In this document: piece after piece, positions 1 through 14,566 of the stretch
Layout of the letters: every line of letters starts with the position of its first letter
Numbering within the stretch: position 1 is the first letter of the stretch
NCBI GenBank assembly: GCA_037903355.1
Contig: JBAJFE010000014.1
Location: forward strand, 3,162,001 to 3,226,000
From: Trichuris trichiura
Taxonomy: Eukaryota > Nematoda > Enoplea > Trichinellida > Trichuridae
Reading direction: 5' to 3'
Length of the DNA: 64,000 bases
Notes under the pieces: model-generated
The model's input: the letters and a program-made list of their open reading frames with translations, nothing else
Told to the model about the DNA's origin: nothing
Databases searched by the model: none
Program-made: the position numbers and the translations under genes

Positions 1-1122
1 ACACAAGGACGAATAACATTTATCCACATTAAATTAAGAAATAATTGGATGGAATATGATAGATTACGAGAAGTTCAGGAGCTTAACGTTAATGATGAAG
101 TATATCAATGCACCGGAGGTGGTGCAAGCCAATTTACCAGGCGAATTAATTGATAAATTGCTTTTCGTAATAAGGAAGGACAAGCCCTGTGATTAGCAAC
201 ATATTCCGCTGTTGCTCGTAGTTCTTGGAAAGCCAATCTAAAAATAAGATTAAGTAATATAAAACTGTAGAGCCTTATTCACCTTGTACGTGGATTCCGT
301 CGCGATGAATATCTCATTGTTATAAACCGGTAATAGATGAATGGAGCAATTATGTTGCATTTACCGCTGCAACCAAAGTTATTATCCCCAATGAATTAGA
401 TCAATAAAAGCTCACTAAAGAGTTAGAGAAACGATGACAGGCAGTAGGAAAATCTCGCAGCATGCTGCCAAGTGTAGAATTGTCTGCATGTGCTTCTTTA
501 TAAACGTGTCAGTAGCTTGGCACAATGCAGTGTGCCCAAAGTGACTTGCCTAAATGAAAACTTTGAAAAGCTTTCACTCGAAAACAACCTACTCATACTT
601 GCATAAGGTTCACAAAAAAGTTGCACCAGTGAAGCAACGCAAAAAGAACCACAGTAGCCAGACCTACTAAAACAAAAATGCAAATGAAATTAAGTCACAC
701 GACTGAGTGATGCCTACACGTCATGGGCTGAACCGACAAAAGAATCATACAGTAGAGAAGATAGTGAAATGAATCTTCACAGAATGTGTTCTGCAAGAAA
801 GACATGTTGAACTGAATTCGTCCGACTCGCTGATGCAATCGTAGAGCATTCGTAGCAGCCGCAGAAAGCAATGTCTTCTGATAAGCGCTGTACTTGTTTA
901 GTCTATAAGAGCAATTCACTATTCCACAACGAAATCAGACATTAAGAGTAGCTATACCCAAGAGGAAAAACGAACATCAAACCACACACAATAGTAACGC
1001 CTCGCAGAAACCATAAAACGCTATTGATAGGGTTGCTGCACAAATATTGCTGAAAAACATGTATTTAACACGAAAACTCATTCCAAGTGAGCACACGCTA
1101 GTATCACTTTAAAAATGTAGTT
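1..1122. other. Intergenic, nothing firm
   Basis: Frame 1 is open from the window edge to a TGA at 148-150 with no ATG upstream of the unrelated codons near 49. The deduced peptide is not recognised and could be a gene or transposon end cut by the window border. The rest shows no gene, RNA or repeat I can support. Confidence 0.3.
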
Positions 1123-3462
<2,340 letters not shown>

Positions 3463-3467
3463 GAAAC

Positions 3468-3809
3468 TGTTGTGTCTTAGCTTTGCTGCTGACAACACAC
3501 TCTGAGACATACCAATAACCGTTTATTGAGTATAAGTTATCACGCGGAGTACAGACGTTAGAGACGAGAAACCCAGACAGAGACTGCCAGACGGGGTGAA
3601 CAGTCTCCATAAATAGCTACAAGGGGAGGTGAGTGGGTCAGCTCTTTCACAGGATTAACAGAAACCGACTCAAGCATGCAAAGGGGATTAATGGAGCGGT
3701 CACGACCGCTGAGTGCGTTCATGTGCGTAAGGAATGCATGCAGGTGTGAAGTGATGAGGCAAATGTGCGTGCTAGGAAATAAGGCGGCGGTATCTTCAAA
3801 TACATAACA
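3468..3809 (-). repeat. 3' LTR of the Gypsy element
   Basis: 342 bp, direct repeat of 5652-5993. On the minus strand it holds an AATAAA polyadenylation signal (TTTATT on the plus strand near 3525) and a weak TATA-like TATTTATGG (plus strand near 3612). Starts TG and ends CA, as LTRs do. Confidence 0.95.
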
Positions 3810-3819
3810 CCCCTTTTCC

Positions 3820-4290
3820 CTAGCAAAGGTAACTATCGAGATACCCTGGGCGAATTCTTCGCCTTTGTGTGCGACAAGTATTTTCTGCCGTGCAAGGTTC
3901 ACTATCGTCGGAAGGAACACTTGCGGTAGGCACGGCAGCTGGAATATCGTGTGATCTGTTTTTCATCTGATCCACGTGTCGGCGGACCTTTCTTGCGTCC
4001 GCTGTAATTGCCTCATATGAAACAGGCCCTGTTTGGGCCGTTACTTCGGCTGGAATCCAAGCGGAAGTTGAATCGTAACTTCTTATAAACACAGGATCTC
4101 CCGCTTGGAAGGTCCTTGCGTTTCTGCCAGTAATGGCTCCAACGGCATCCTGTTTAAGTTGCCTTTCCGTCCAAATATCTGGGTGAAGTCTGTCGTCTTC
4201 GATAAGTGGACGGATAGCTAGTGGAACATTTCTCGCCTTGAAACGTTTCGGCGGAACGTTAGGATCAAGTGGCAAAGAATTTCCGGGCCA
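3820..4290 (-). pseudogene. Fused RT N-terminus / integrase C-terminus remnant
   Basis: Minus-strand frame that first encodes the N-terminal edge of a Gypsy reverse transcriptase (a PLDPNVPPKR-like stretch and RPLIED). It then jumps, around 4185-4200, straight into an integrase C-terminal tail (FQAGDPVFIRSY, then a RRHVDQMKNR-like stretch typical of the end of Gypsy integrases). The catalytic YXDD, RNase H and DDE regions are absent, so roughly 2.5-3 kb has been lost by one internal deletion. A one-base shift near 4285 separates this frame from the upstream protease frame. Family assignment is from motif recognition. Confidence 0.85.
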
Positions 4291-5651
4291 GTGTAGCTTC
4301 CCAGTGTTTCTGAAAAGACATCCTGGAACTCCCTGAGGACGTTCGTAACGGTACAGCTCTCCGAAACTTGGCTGACCCCTGAGATGCTCAGTCCAAGTGA
4401 TGGAAACCATTCTAGTCCCAGCAGGCTTTCACGATTGCCCTTGCTGACTAGTAGTCGGAGTGTTCCATGCTTATGCTTGAAAGTCACGTTAACCTTGCAG
4501 AATCCCAATAGCTTTATGGGATTTCTCTGGTAGTCAAGGAGCTGTATGTGACCCTTCGTTATGGCTGGTCCACGGCTTGGCCATAACCTCTTATAGGTGT
4601 TCGAAGAAATAAGCGAGAAGTTGGACCCTGAGTCAACTTCCATCGTCAGCGGCTGTCCTTCGACGTTGACGGTGACTCTTATCTTCTTCGGTGTGTCGGT
4701 AGAAGGAAGTATGTTGTGGATGTGGCTCTCCGTGTATACTTCCAGCTCTTCGACTTGGTGAGCAGATGACCCTTTCCTGACGGGCACGTGCTGTGGCTTC
4801 TGTTGACCTGAACCCTGACTTCTGCAGACCTTGGCGATGTGTCCTTTCTTGTGGCAGAAGTGACATTCACAGTCTTTGAACTTACAGTCCTCACGTCTGT
4901 GCTGACCTCCACAACCGGCGCAAGTCTTCCTTTGGCCGTTGCTTTGTCCATGAGGTCTGAAAAAGGATCCGTTTCTCTTACCATGTTGCACATGGTGTGA
5001 TGAGGAAATGGTTCCTGTGGAGGTGTTTTGCGCTTGAACCTCCTTGGCCTGGTTAGCAGCTGCTTCGCCTGCTAAGGCCCTCTTGAATGCTTCGTCGAAA
5101 GTGAGCGAAGTTTCAGCCAATAGTCTCCGCTGGATAGCATCATCCCGGAGGCCGCATACGAGCTGGTCCCGGAGGCGCTCCGTAAGCGTCGCCCCAAACT
5201 TACAATCTTCAGGCAGCTGTCTCAGTTCCGTAACATAGGCGCTGATGGTTTCATCTGCTCGCTGAGTTCTCTTATGGAAGAGGAATCGGCTGTAGATCAG
5301 TGACGTCTGCGGCATGAAGTGACTTTTCATCGTCGCAACAAGCTGGTCGTACGTCTGCGATTTAGGAATTTCAGGAGAGATGATTGACCGCAGGATTGCG
5401 TAAGCTTCTTTTCCAATCACTGTCAGGAGAGTGGCTCTCTTCCTGAGCTCTTTAGTGATATTATTGGCTTCGCAATAACATTCCAGTTGTTCAGCGTAGG
5501 CTTCCCAAGAATTTGGATTCTTGGTGTCGAAAACACCTATGCTGCCTACAGTCGCCATGCTAGCCTGGTTGAACTGATGTGGTTGCAAGAGTTGTAGGTT
5601 GTCAGATGCTAGTGTCTCTGTCGCTATGAGGATCTCACTGCTCGTCGCCAA
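4288..5651 (-). CDS. Gag with zinc knuckles and aspartic protease
   Basis: About 450 codons of open frame beginning right after the 5' LTR at a TTG in the primer-binding site; no ATG is seen at that point, and the first in-frame ATG lies about 30 codons in. Order of parts: Gag/capsid-like region (residues ~45-200, with the FXXRXQRXDEXISXYVTEL type pattern of Gypsy Gag), two zinc knuckles (C244-X2-C-X3-H-X4-C256 and C263-X2-C-X4-H-X4-C276), then a retropepsin with the catalytic DSG at 340-342. Downstream it would run into pol but for a single-base shift near 4285. Gag packages the RNA and protease matures it; as pol is deleted the element cannot transpose alone. The frame is otherwise undamaged, in keeping with a young copy. 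Confidence 0.88.
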
Positions 5652-5993
5652 TGTTGTGTCTTAGCTTTGCTGCTGACAACACACTCTGAGACATACCAAT
5701 AACCGTTTATTGAGTATAAGTTATCACGCGGAGTACAGACGTTAGAGACGAGAAACCCAGACAGAGACTGCCAGACGGGGTGAACAGTCTCCATAAATAG
5801 CTACAAGGGGAGGTGAGTGGGTCAGCTCTTTCACAGGATTAACAGAAACCGACTCAAGCATGCAAAGGGGATTAATGGAGCGGTCACGACCGCTGAGTGC
5901 GTTCATGTGCGTAAGGAATGCATGCAGGTGTGAAGTGATGAGGCAAATGTGCGTGCTAGGAAATAAGGCGGCGGTATCTTCAAATACATAACA
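5652..5993 (-). repeat. 5' LTR of the Gypsy element
   Basis: 342 bp, no difference from 3468-3809 found by eye. In element orientation this copy drives transcription toward lower coordinates. Confidence 0.95.
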
Positions 5994-5998
5994 GAAAC

Positions 5999-6480
5999 AT
6001 CCATAGCCATTCGACTAGCCGCCTAGAAGAATGCGTGACTTCCAAACAGCCGTAGCTTGCCATTTCTACTCTGACTTTGGTTTACTATTGTTACCTGCTG
6101 CCAGTGGTTCAATGTATTTGCTCCTTTACCTTTATTTCGCTCCCTCGTTCAACTTTTTCTGTTTATTTGCAGCTGCATTAGTCCGTCTCCTTTGGTTGCT
6201 TTGGGCCAACTCGTTCACCTCCGCGAGTTAATCAGGCTACAGTTATCTCCTCTGCTCCAGTACTTATACATCCATGCAATTCGTTCAACATTGCCAAAAC
6301 ATTGCAAATGGCTGGTCAGTGGTCAAAACGTTACCTAGGCTATCGCATCCGATTAGTATGAATGAAGCCACGCGTCACAATGCGCCGACGTGAAGAGCAC
6401 GACAAAACGAAGCGTTATGTTTCATTCTGTTCACGTTTTTTAATTATATGAATTCAATCTCAAGCAATCACTTGCATAAA
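5999..6480. other. Intergenic, no feature seen
   Basis: Unique-looking sequence between the LTR element and MITE A. A 66-codon open frame at 6031-6231 is hydrophobic but has no family resemblance and no supporting context. Confidence 0.4.
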
Positions 6481-6488
6481 GGATGCTC

Positions 6489-7301
6489 GGCTCTAGTATG
6501 TTGTCTCCCCACCGGAAATTCCGGTGGCTACTTCAAAGTGTAATCTGCGACTGTACAGCGTAATAAATGGTTGTTATCGGCACAACGGGCCGGATGTTAT
6601 CGCCAGGTTTAGTGAAAGCATGGAATTAAGCAGCTGCGCATGCATTGAAGTTACGATAAACACAATGGGGCCTGCAGGTGTTCAAGCTGAGATGTCGTCT
6701 AGCGACAGGATAAATCTCATTCTGCGTTATGTCTGTCCCGGGATGTAGTGACAACTTCCCATCGACAAGTGGAGGCACCGTAAGGAGGCACTGACGCCTT
6801 CTGCCTGATTAAGTACACTCGAGTGAACCCGTCGGATGCACCTCCAGCGAAATCAACGCGTCGCCTTCGTCAGGCTGAGCGCCTGCGTTAGCAGTACGTA
6901 TGCTTTTTCCCTTTTTGCGTTACTCATTGCTCGCGTGTTCAGTGATCGCTAAATAACGTTACTTTGCGCTATGCTTCTTGTCGTTTGCGCCACGGTCAAA
7001 ACTGCTAAACCCAGCAGCAGCAACGAACACGCGTCATGTTAAGGTTTAGGCTTAGGCTTAGGCTTAGGCTAGGGCAGGACAAGATGGCCGGCACGGTTAT
7101 AGCACGCACTTGGAAACAATTACCAGAACGGCCAACTGTTTCCAGGTGTGCAGCCTTCCTTCGCTGATACGCATCGCTCGCATCAGTACACAGTGAACAA
7201 TAGCTTAGGTCAGTCATTGTTCAGGTGACGTAGTAATCCCCACTTGACATCCTTTGAAGTCGCCGCCCGACTTTCCGGTGGGGAGACAACATACAAGACC
7301 C
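6489..7301. mobile_element. MITE family T, copy A (TTAGGC-bearing)
   Basis: 813-bp non-autonomous DNA transposon. The perfect 8-bp target duplication GGATGCTC flanks it (6481-6488 and 7302-7309). Terminal inverted repeats of about 50 bp start GGSTCTWGTATGTTGTCTCC and continue with a CACCGGAAA / CTTCAAAG block. It carries four perfect TTAGGC units at 7046-7069. Related copies lie at 10189, 22444 and 23569. Eight-base duplications suggest a hAT- or Merlin-type transposase in trans; no transposase is encoded. Confidence 0.92.
7046..7069 (+). repeat. Interstitial (TTAGGC)4
   Basis: Four perfect tandem units of the nematode telomere repeat, inside MITE copy A. Copies of the same MITE have two units at 10342-10353 (as GCCTAA) and about two and a half at 22588-22602, so the array travels with the transposon and is not a chromosome end. 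Confidence 0.9.
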
Positions 7302-7309
7302 GGATGCTC

Positions 7310-10180
7310 TTTTCTGCTTGCAGTTGCCTCAACTTTAAGCTACGACTTTAGCGGTATCTCTAAATATTCTTCCTCAACGTTCTACATTATACATTGAATA
7401 CAGGGACAGACGAACGCTAACAGCTTCGCAGTTATAACTTCATCGAAAGCAAACTGTTGTATCCGTACGCTGTATTTATAAATAAGGTCATTTTCAAGAC
7501 GGACGCCACCTATTCTTGCATTATGAGACAGAACTGTTCCCTTGTCAAGAAACCAACGTAATTATTGTATCAATACATACCAGAGATCCTTGCTTTTGAT
7601 GCTTTGACTTAAGATGTTTTGATTTCACGACAGTGCAAAGGCGACATAGGTTCACTTGGATTTTTGTTTATTTTTCTTTTCCGAAACCAGCGGTAGCCCT
7701 TTATAGTAAAGAGACGATGCAATGAGCTGCAGCCCAGAAAGTTACGTAACCGCCAGGGCAAGCAAACGATACTATATGGTGGATTCCGCTGCCCTCATTT
7801 CTTAGACATCTTTTCTTGTTTTCGCATTCTGCCATATCTGAATATCACCCGCTTGATAACAGGTCGGTGGTGTGTACAGAACATATTTTCCTAATAATTA
7901 TGAACGGCGCATGTATTCACCAAGCGAACGCGGAATTAACAGTGGACGAGAGCTACTTAGCAAAGGCGAAGATACATATTGTACATAGCTTACGTGGTTT
8001 TCAAACTTAATTTTTCAATGGTGAGAATTCATAGTTTGCAAATGGAGAGAGAAGGCTAATTTGTAGGATAAAACTAACAATTATAGGATAATATATTAAA
8101 ACGTCAACTTCTTGAGTTGCTTCTCCTTTTAGTAGCAAGGCTCCCATGTATTCCACATGCTCTACATTTCCCTATAACAATTAATCTATGAGGGGGAACA
8201 AGTAAACATACTGCGTGGAACATTTTTTTCCCACAGCAGTTTGTTTGAAAAACTTTATCATTTTACAAAACGTTATACTGCATACCCGTTAGCTCATAAC
8301 ACTTAGCAACCTTCTAGCCTGACTGTCTTCTATGCAGTCACTGAAGAATGAGTTATGACCACTGGAATTTCCGTAAAACTTGAAGATCGTTGTTATATGC
8401 AACAAGACTTTAAAAAGTGCAGCAGCGTTACGCCGCCATTAGGAGAATTCTTACGTTAGACGCTGCATCTTCAGCAAACTTTTGTTTTAATGACTTTTTC
8501 AAGTGAATGTTAAATTTGTTAAAGAAAAAGCCGCTACACTGTCTCGTTGGACATCTACGTAATCATGGTTTGTTTCATTGCTCAGGTCGACCAGACCTTA
8601 TGTAATGGCTGTTGACTCCTTGCTTAGCGTATTTTTACCAGTCCTCCTTTGCCTAATGTGCACTAAATCTGTTAGCTAAAGAGCTCTCATCATCCTTTCA
8701 TGCAGACACCGGATCAACCACATTTAGATCATAGACGAAGTCAGTACTGATATCATTTTGGACAACTGTTACTAGGAATACACATAAGTTCGCCCCATAT
8801 TTGGCCAAAATAAAATGAAAAGTAATCAAAGTACAGAAGTTGTTCAGTACAGTTTCTGTTGCTGTCATCTAATTCTCGCAAGCACTCTGGCGACTCATGG
8901 TTGGCGGCAGAGATCGAAGCTATCTGGCCTTGATTCAAAGACTGAACTAATTATATTCATACATCAGCAATTTTGCAGAAGTGTTATCCAGACAAATTGA
9001 GCCCGGCAAATAATGAACATAAGCGGCTCTGTCTGACGAATAAGCTGTATGGTAACAGCACACAGGTCACGTTTTCTTTGAGATCAAATGGTTTTTTCGT
9101 TGCCAGTTTCACATGAAATCATGACGCAATAGGCTCTACCGGTGGTTCAAAACAAGTTTTGAATGCTTCTCGCGATGAACTCAGGCTAATTTTTAGAAAG
9201 TGAAGCAGAAGCCTGCAATGACCATTCGATTCTATTGCATAAATTGTTGCTGCATTATGCCTCCATCACCTAGTTCACATAGAGGAGCACCTTTTGGTCA
9301 TGTTCATGGAGAGAAACGTAGGACAGTAGGATGGGGAGAAAAATCACATGGGGGAAACGACACTACAGGAACTACACCACATACGCTTGGGTGCTATCTC
9401 GTCTAGTTCCTGTTATAGCTATCATTAACTCCTTACGTTTTTGCGTTCGCACAATCCTTGCAACCCAGCTCGCCGTAATCGGTACTTTACTATACTACGT
9501 TAATTCTGCAGACCATATTTTAGCACAAGTTAAATATAATATATTCTTACTAATCAAATGAAGCTCTAGCAAGAAAAGAGATGTGAAAAATGTCGAGGGA
9601 AGGTCAGCTGATCGCAAAACCGGCGAAGTTACTCTTCTGAAACAGGAGAATGGTATATCAAGTCATAAAAGCGCTGATTCAAACCTTTCAACGGCATTGA
9701 AAAGTTGGAAAAATACCTGGCAGATAATAAACAGGTGCTGACAAAATTCTGAAAGCTAACTGGTTATCTATGCGTCGTAACTACCCGCTTTCCTATCCAA
9801 TGCACAATTAGCTTGTTTTAGCGAAACTGAACGGCAGCTTCAGAACTTAAAGTACATTTCGACAAAAATATAAATATGTCTTGGAAAGGTAAGGTGAAAC
9901 AACTTTGGTTGCAATGCAGTATCTGCGCTGAGATATTTCACATCGCTGACCCAATGGTTTTTTCATTCATGCCTTGGGTCATTAACAGAAACCTCTAGTT
10001 TTGACATATCGTGCGTACTATATGGCGAAACAACACGCTACCCATAAGCATGAGTCTATCCTCTTCTCTAAAGTTTCTTTGCAGAATGGCTCTTTTAGTT
10101 TATTTTCTCAGGCATAGTTACGTAACAGGTAAAAAACTTCACTTGTAACTTCGCTAAAGAGGGCTCATTGAAGAAACTGA
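7310..10180. other. Intergenic, no feature seen
   Basis: About 2.9 kb of AT-rich sequence with only short spurious frames on both strands. No exon, tRNA or repeat could be supported. Confidence 0.4.
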
Positions 10181-10188
10181 CAGATTTC

Positions 10189-10546
10189 GGGTCTTGTCTG
10201 CAATCTGCCCGGCGGAAGTTGAGGCGGCAACTGCAAAGGAGGTCAAGTAGGGATTAAGGGGAAATGTGGACAACGGCTTGCAAGCTCCATTCCGGCGTCG
10301 TACTGTAGGTTTGCCAGCCAATGCGTCCTGCCGCTGGCTAAGCCTAAGCCTAAACATTAGAATGACGTTCTGACTCCACTGTGCCACTGACGCTTCATTG
10401 TCCTCCTCGTTCAACTTGCTCGGCATGTGTTCAGTTACCCACAATAAAACGTCCCTCCTGTTGTTTCGCTAATCCGCGCTATCGTCTCACATAACCGTTT
10501 GAAGTAGCCGCCTCAACTTTCGCTGGGGAGATTGCAGACAAGATCC
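10189..10546. mobile_element. MITE family T, copy B
   Basis: 358 bp. Terminal inverted repeats start GGGTCTTGTCTGCAATCT on the left and GGATCTTGTCTGCAATCT on the right (reverse complement), followed by the shared GAAAGTTGAGGCGGC block. The flanking 8-bp duplication is CAGATTTC / CAAATTTC (7 of 8). Inside are two GCCTAA units and a stretch alike to copies C1 and C2 (GCTCGGCATGTGTTCAGT). Confidence 0.9.
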
Positions 10547-10821
10547 CAAATTTCTTATGATGTACAGAAATGCACGCTATAGGCTTTAATTATTCAAAGA
10601 ATGTGAATCCCTGTCAGAACAATATTAAGTAGAAATTAAAAAATCGCTCAGTTGGTACGAGCGACAGAACAGTACATGGCTCAAAAGACAAAAACGATCC
10701 TGTGAGAAGTATTCAAAATAGCTCGTATTTGTTTATAAAAAATGCATTAAACAACCAACGACTTCAGAAGATTGCAGACGTATACGCTCTACCAAGATCA
10801 CCTGTGACATTTCTCAGAGCT

Positions 10822-11061
10822 TCATTCATCCTCTTCCGATTCTTCAAACGGTTTACCAGCTAAAGAAATTGCATGGAAATTTCGCACCAGATTGTCACCG
10901 ACCCATTGGGTGCCCATTGAACGAAGACTTGTTTTCACGTTATCTCTGTGAGCCAAATAGCCTTCGTAAACGTCATTTGTGCATTGTGTCATTAAAAAGA
11001 AAAATTCTTTATCCACGCAGTCTTCATTAACGTAATCATACGCCTTCTTTGGCCATCCGCG
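10822..11061 (-). CDS. Terminal exon of an unidentified protein gene
   Basis: An 80-codon minus-strand frame that begins after a possible splice acceptor (CCTCCTCAG) and ends with TGA. The 79 residues look like real coding sequence: an aromatic, charged N-terminal half, a central YEGYLAHRDNVK stretch and an acidic C-terminal end ESEEDE. I do not recognise the family. A possible upstream exon lies around 11170-11265 (minus strand, donor AG|GTAGAA), but its phase does not join cleanly, so the rest of the gene is unresolved. It could also be a chance frame. Confidence 0.35.
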   Translation of the reverse strand, partial: RGWPKKAYDYVNEDCVDKEFFFLMTQCTNDVYEGYLAHRDNVKTSLRSMGTQWVGDNLVRNFHAISLAGKPFEESEEDE

Positions 11062-14000
11062 CTGAGGAGGAAGTAATCCTAATAAACAGAAAATTACACA
11101 GAGAAACTAGAAAGGAATTTCGTCCTGACAAGCTATTCATTGTTACCTATCTGCAAGCAAGGACACCCCTTCTACCTAAGATGGGCTTGAACGACGTCCA
11201 GAATAACTGCAACGCAATCAACGCTATGTGCAGCCACCTTCCGCAAGACTTCATAAGCAATAGATCATCCAGTCAGCATAGAAATAATTAATAATAGATT
11301 AACCCATCTCATACTCATGAAAGCCTTAATCTGTGTACACGAATTTTGCCTTCAGCGTCTATAACCAAAAAGTGATTTCACACTTACAATAGTATACCGC
11401 CATGTATTTGTGGCTATTCAACTTGCAAAGATCAGTTCAGTTATCTTACAACAGTTGCCAACAGTAAGTTCGATTGAGCAAGAGCATCGATCCTGGACAA
11501 ATTATAAGCCAGCCAAAGGTAAGCTCTATGGGTAATTTATGCTAGATCATATTTCAAATTACTAACAAACATTAAATGCATAGATGCCTAAGGACGTAAC
11601 AAATCCACAGATGCCTACAGTTTTTCCAAACGGAATGATTCCTGTTGTTGTTCTTGAGTAACTATGATATGTACGACTGATGATTAAGTGTACTTAAATT
11701 TTCTGCCTGATTCTTCATTGCACAGGGTTTTTTCGTTTCATTTTAACAGACCGAAGGGCACTAACTGACAATCAAATTAGTAGAACAAAAAACAGTTGCA
11801 TAAGCACTTGTCACTGAAAAAATTTTATTACATGTATCTTGCAGCCTGAAAGATTTTCAAAGCTGACCAACCTGCTGCTTAAGTTCGTTTCTTTTGTTGG
11901 AATTGTCATTATGCTAATAACAGCAACAATTCTGAAGAACTTAATCGACTAAAGCCCAACTGAGCTCTGAGGTGGCTTGAAAATATTGAAGTTGACCGCT
12001 GTCAACATACAACTGCATCAACGAACAAGTTGACTTTGTATTGTTACTTTAATGGAAATTAGTACGTTTATTTATTCTTACGTCAGCAAGTTGCACGCCC
12101 ATTATTTAACTTCTATTAGTGTAGCAAGCCTACAGGACCTACAGGTTGAGGGAATTCAGCGTTTTTGTTACAATGGCGTTGAGACTAGCTAAGTTTTTAA
12201 GGTTGAGTTTTCGATAAACGGTTACTTGCGTAAAAGAAAAAAGCTTACGCAACTGTTACGAAGTGTTATTCATTTAATAGTGCTTTCATAATTAAAATCA
12301 TTATTGATTAATACGCAAACACTAACTAATAGGAGTTTTACTTTTCTCACTGTTGACGTTCGGTGTGCAGTGGTTTTATTTTCGATAAACTATGAAAGCA
12401 CTACAAAATGCTCTCCATTGAACTTGACGTAAAACAAAAAAAACTTAACACTACCTTCTCTCATCTCGTTCGTGTTGGTAGCACTGACGGTGAAAGAGCG
12501 TATTTTCATTGAATAAATGTGCACAGCTCTTAGAACTGCCCGTATTCCATCGTCACCGTACAGAATGACGGCCTAGCGCAGAAAAAGCGTGCTTCCGGAT
12601 AAGAACGGAACGACTAATTCAGTCATGCGTATGATGGCCCTGAGTTAAATAGCTGGCTCTGCTTGCAGTAGTTAGGTTGAGTAGCTCAGACGGATTAGCG
12701 ACCGTTGGTAGTAACCATGCTTCTCTAACTGCGAACTTGTCCTTTTTGTTGGCAGTTCTGTTCTGCCTGATGTAAAGGCCTTTATGATCTTTCCTTTTTG
12801 GTAGTATGGCTTACGGTGGAGTACTGAGGCAGATGGGTCACTGGCAGCTTTACTGTAGATCGCAGCACACTATGTGGTTGCTGGATGACCACTCAGTGCT
12901 AGTTGCTTCACTTTTAACGGCACTAAAGTCAGTCTGTGGTGCTTCTGGTTTTAACCTCCACGCCCATACACCTTGCCTTTGGTTTCGGTATCTTGTCAGG
13001 CAGCTAAGATGTTCTTCAAACCTTTGGAAGATTGAATTCTCAATCTCTCCTATGGTAAATTGCCCCGCATTTGCAGCTGATCTCATAGACTACAAGGGGC
13101 CGTTCGTCGAGACTAACTTTATCACAGCCAGATTTTAACAAGAAGACAATACTTGCTGACATGCTGAAGCAAACAGTAAGGCTGAGACTTCAGAATATTG
13201 CTCAGATCTTTCGTTATGGCATGGAGATTTTATCCTGGAAGCCTTGTCGTGCAGCAATGTCACCATTGAGGCGATACAAGCGTCAAGCAAGTCGCTGGGA
13301 TATCAGTTGCAGGAAATGGTTCTTTTCATGCGCCTTCATGTAGCTGGCAGAAATTGCCTATCACGTAGACGATGCGCCGTGTCTCCATTTTGACTGGTCC
13401 GAACGCGACCCTCTCCTACGAACACACCTCAAAGTTGGTGAACCTACGAGCGTTGGACAGTTTTCATTGCTCACCCTTTTCTTTTTAGAACAGCGTCTAA
13501 TAAGGAGGGTCGACTATTGTTTTCAATTTCAATGGTGAAGCAGATAATCTTGCGATACAGTTTACTAAAACGGTTGGTAAGCGGCAGTTCAGCGTCTCTT
13601 CAGATTATGGAGAAGATACAGTCCGCGTAGCGCTCAAACCCCCCCCCCCCCTTCCCCGTGGGAAACAGAGGCTTAACTGGCGACAAAGCTCGCTCCTCTA
13701 GGGATGCAACGAAAAGATTTGCAAGTACTAATGACAGGTATTTATCTATCCATCTGCACCATATATTTGGGAATAAAATTTTCCAAGGAAGTACCACTTG
13801 TCAAACAGGATTTAGCCAGCTAAGTCATGTACCATGGAGACAGCTGTATTTTTTCTTCGACGATAAAATCATCAGAAAACTTTTTAAAGAGCATAGCGCA
13901 AAAGTATTGTGAGAGTACATTCGTGCAGACGTCTTTGACATCACACCTGACGAGTGTCATCCAGTGATAGTGTGATGCCGTTAACGCGAAGGAGGAACTA

Positions 14001-14566
14001 CTTTGAGCTGAACGTCTGCCAGTGTCTTTTGCAGGCCAGTAAATTGATGATTTTCCAATACTAAGATCATTTGGAGTACGGTTAATGTGGGATACTTTAC
14101 GACTGAAGGGAATGCATGAAAAGTATTTTTAGGAGGCAGTACCAGCTACCTGCTTCTGGCGGTTCAATATCTTAGCGACTTTGCACGTCTCCCGACTCTT
14201 CTCCATAGCATAACGTTAATTGCCTCAGAACTTTCCGAGAGAAATCAGTGGGCCTACCAGGAATACTAATGGAAGCGGATGTGCGAAGCTCCTCGATATT
14301 TGTGACGTAGGCATTCCAGTCCAGGATTATCGCATCGTTACCTTTGTCGGATTTCGTGACGCGTTCCCCCTTGAACCGTCTGAGCCACTGCACCAAAGGT
14401 CAGACAGCACAGCGTACAGGTTAACGGCGACCTATCAGGCGCAAGAACCAATTCGACAATCCCCCGTCCTGATCTATAAGCACGCACTTCTCGCTTCTTG
14501 TACCAACCCATTATTTAGTACGCTGGCAATAGAAAACGAGTAGACCCGAAAGTTCTGTGCCTCAAC
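11062..14566. other. Intergenic, no firm feature
   Basis: Open frames of 60-110 codons occur on both strands (for example 12806-13138 + and 14172-14396 -), without recognised domains. A run of thirteen C lies near 13629-13641. Short tRNA-D-arm-like strings (GCTCAGACGG near 12682 and, on the minus strand, near 14386) may mark old SINE debris, too degraded to call. Confidence 0.3.

Larger units (their letters stand above)
3468..5993 (-). mobile_element. Non-autonomous Gypsy-type LTR retrotransposon
   Basis: A complete 2,526-bp element on the minus strand. It is bounded by two 342-bp LTRs that look identical base for base and by the 5-bp target duplication GAAAC (3463-3467 and 5994-5998). LTRs begin TGTTATG and end ACAACA in element orientation. 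The primer-binding site follows the 5' LTR directly (TGGCGACGAG, minus strand near 5649) and overlaps the start of the gag frame. A clean polypurine tract AGGGAAAAGGGG abuts the 3' LTR (about 3810-3821). The inside codes for Gag and protease; most of reverse transcriptase, RNase H and integrase is missing. LTR identity indicates recent insertion, so the deleted form itself must have been mobilised by proteins supplied in trans (inference). Confidence 0.95.

Noticed and set aside
7046..7069. TTAGGC run as a true telomere or fusion point
   Set aside because: Enclosed in a MITE with target duplications and shared by other copies.
12670..12745. tRNA-like string GTAGCTCAGACGGATTAGCG
   Set aside because: Only the D arm is recognisable; no anticodon or T arm follows.
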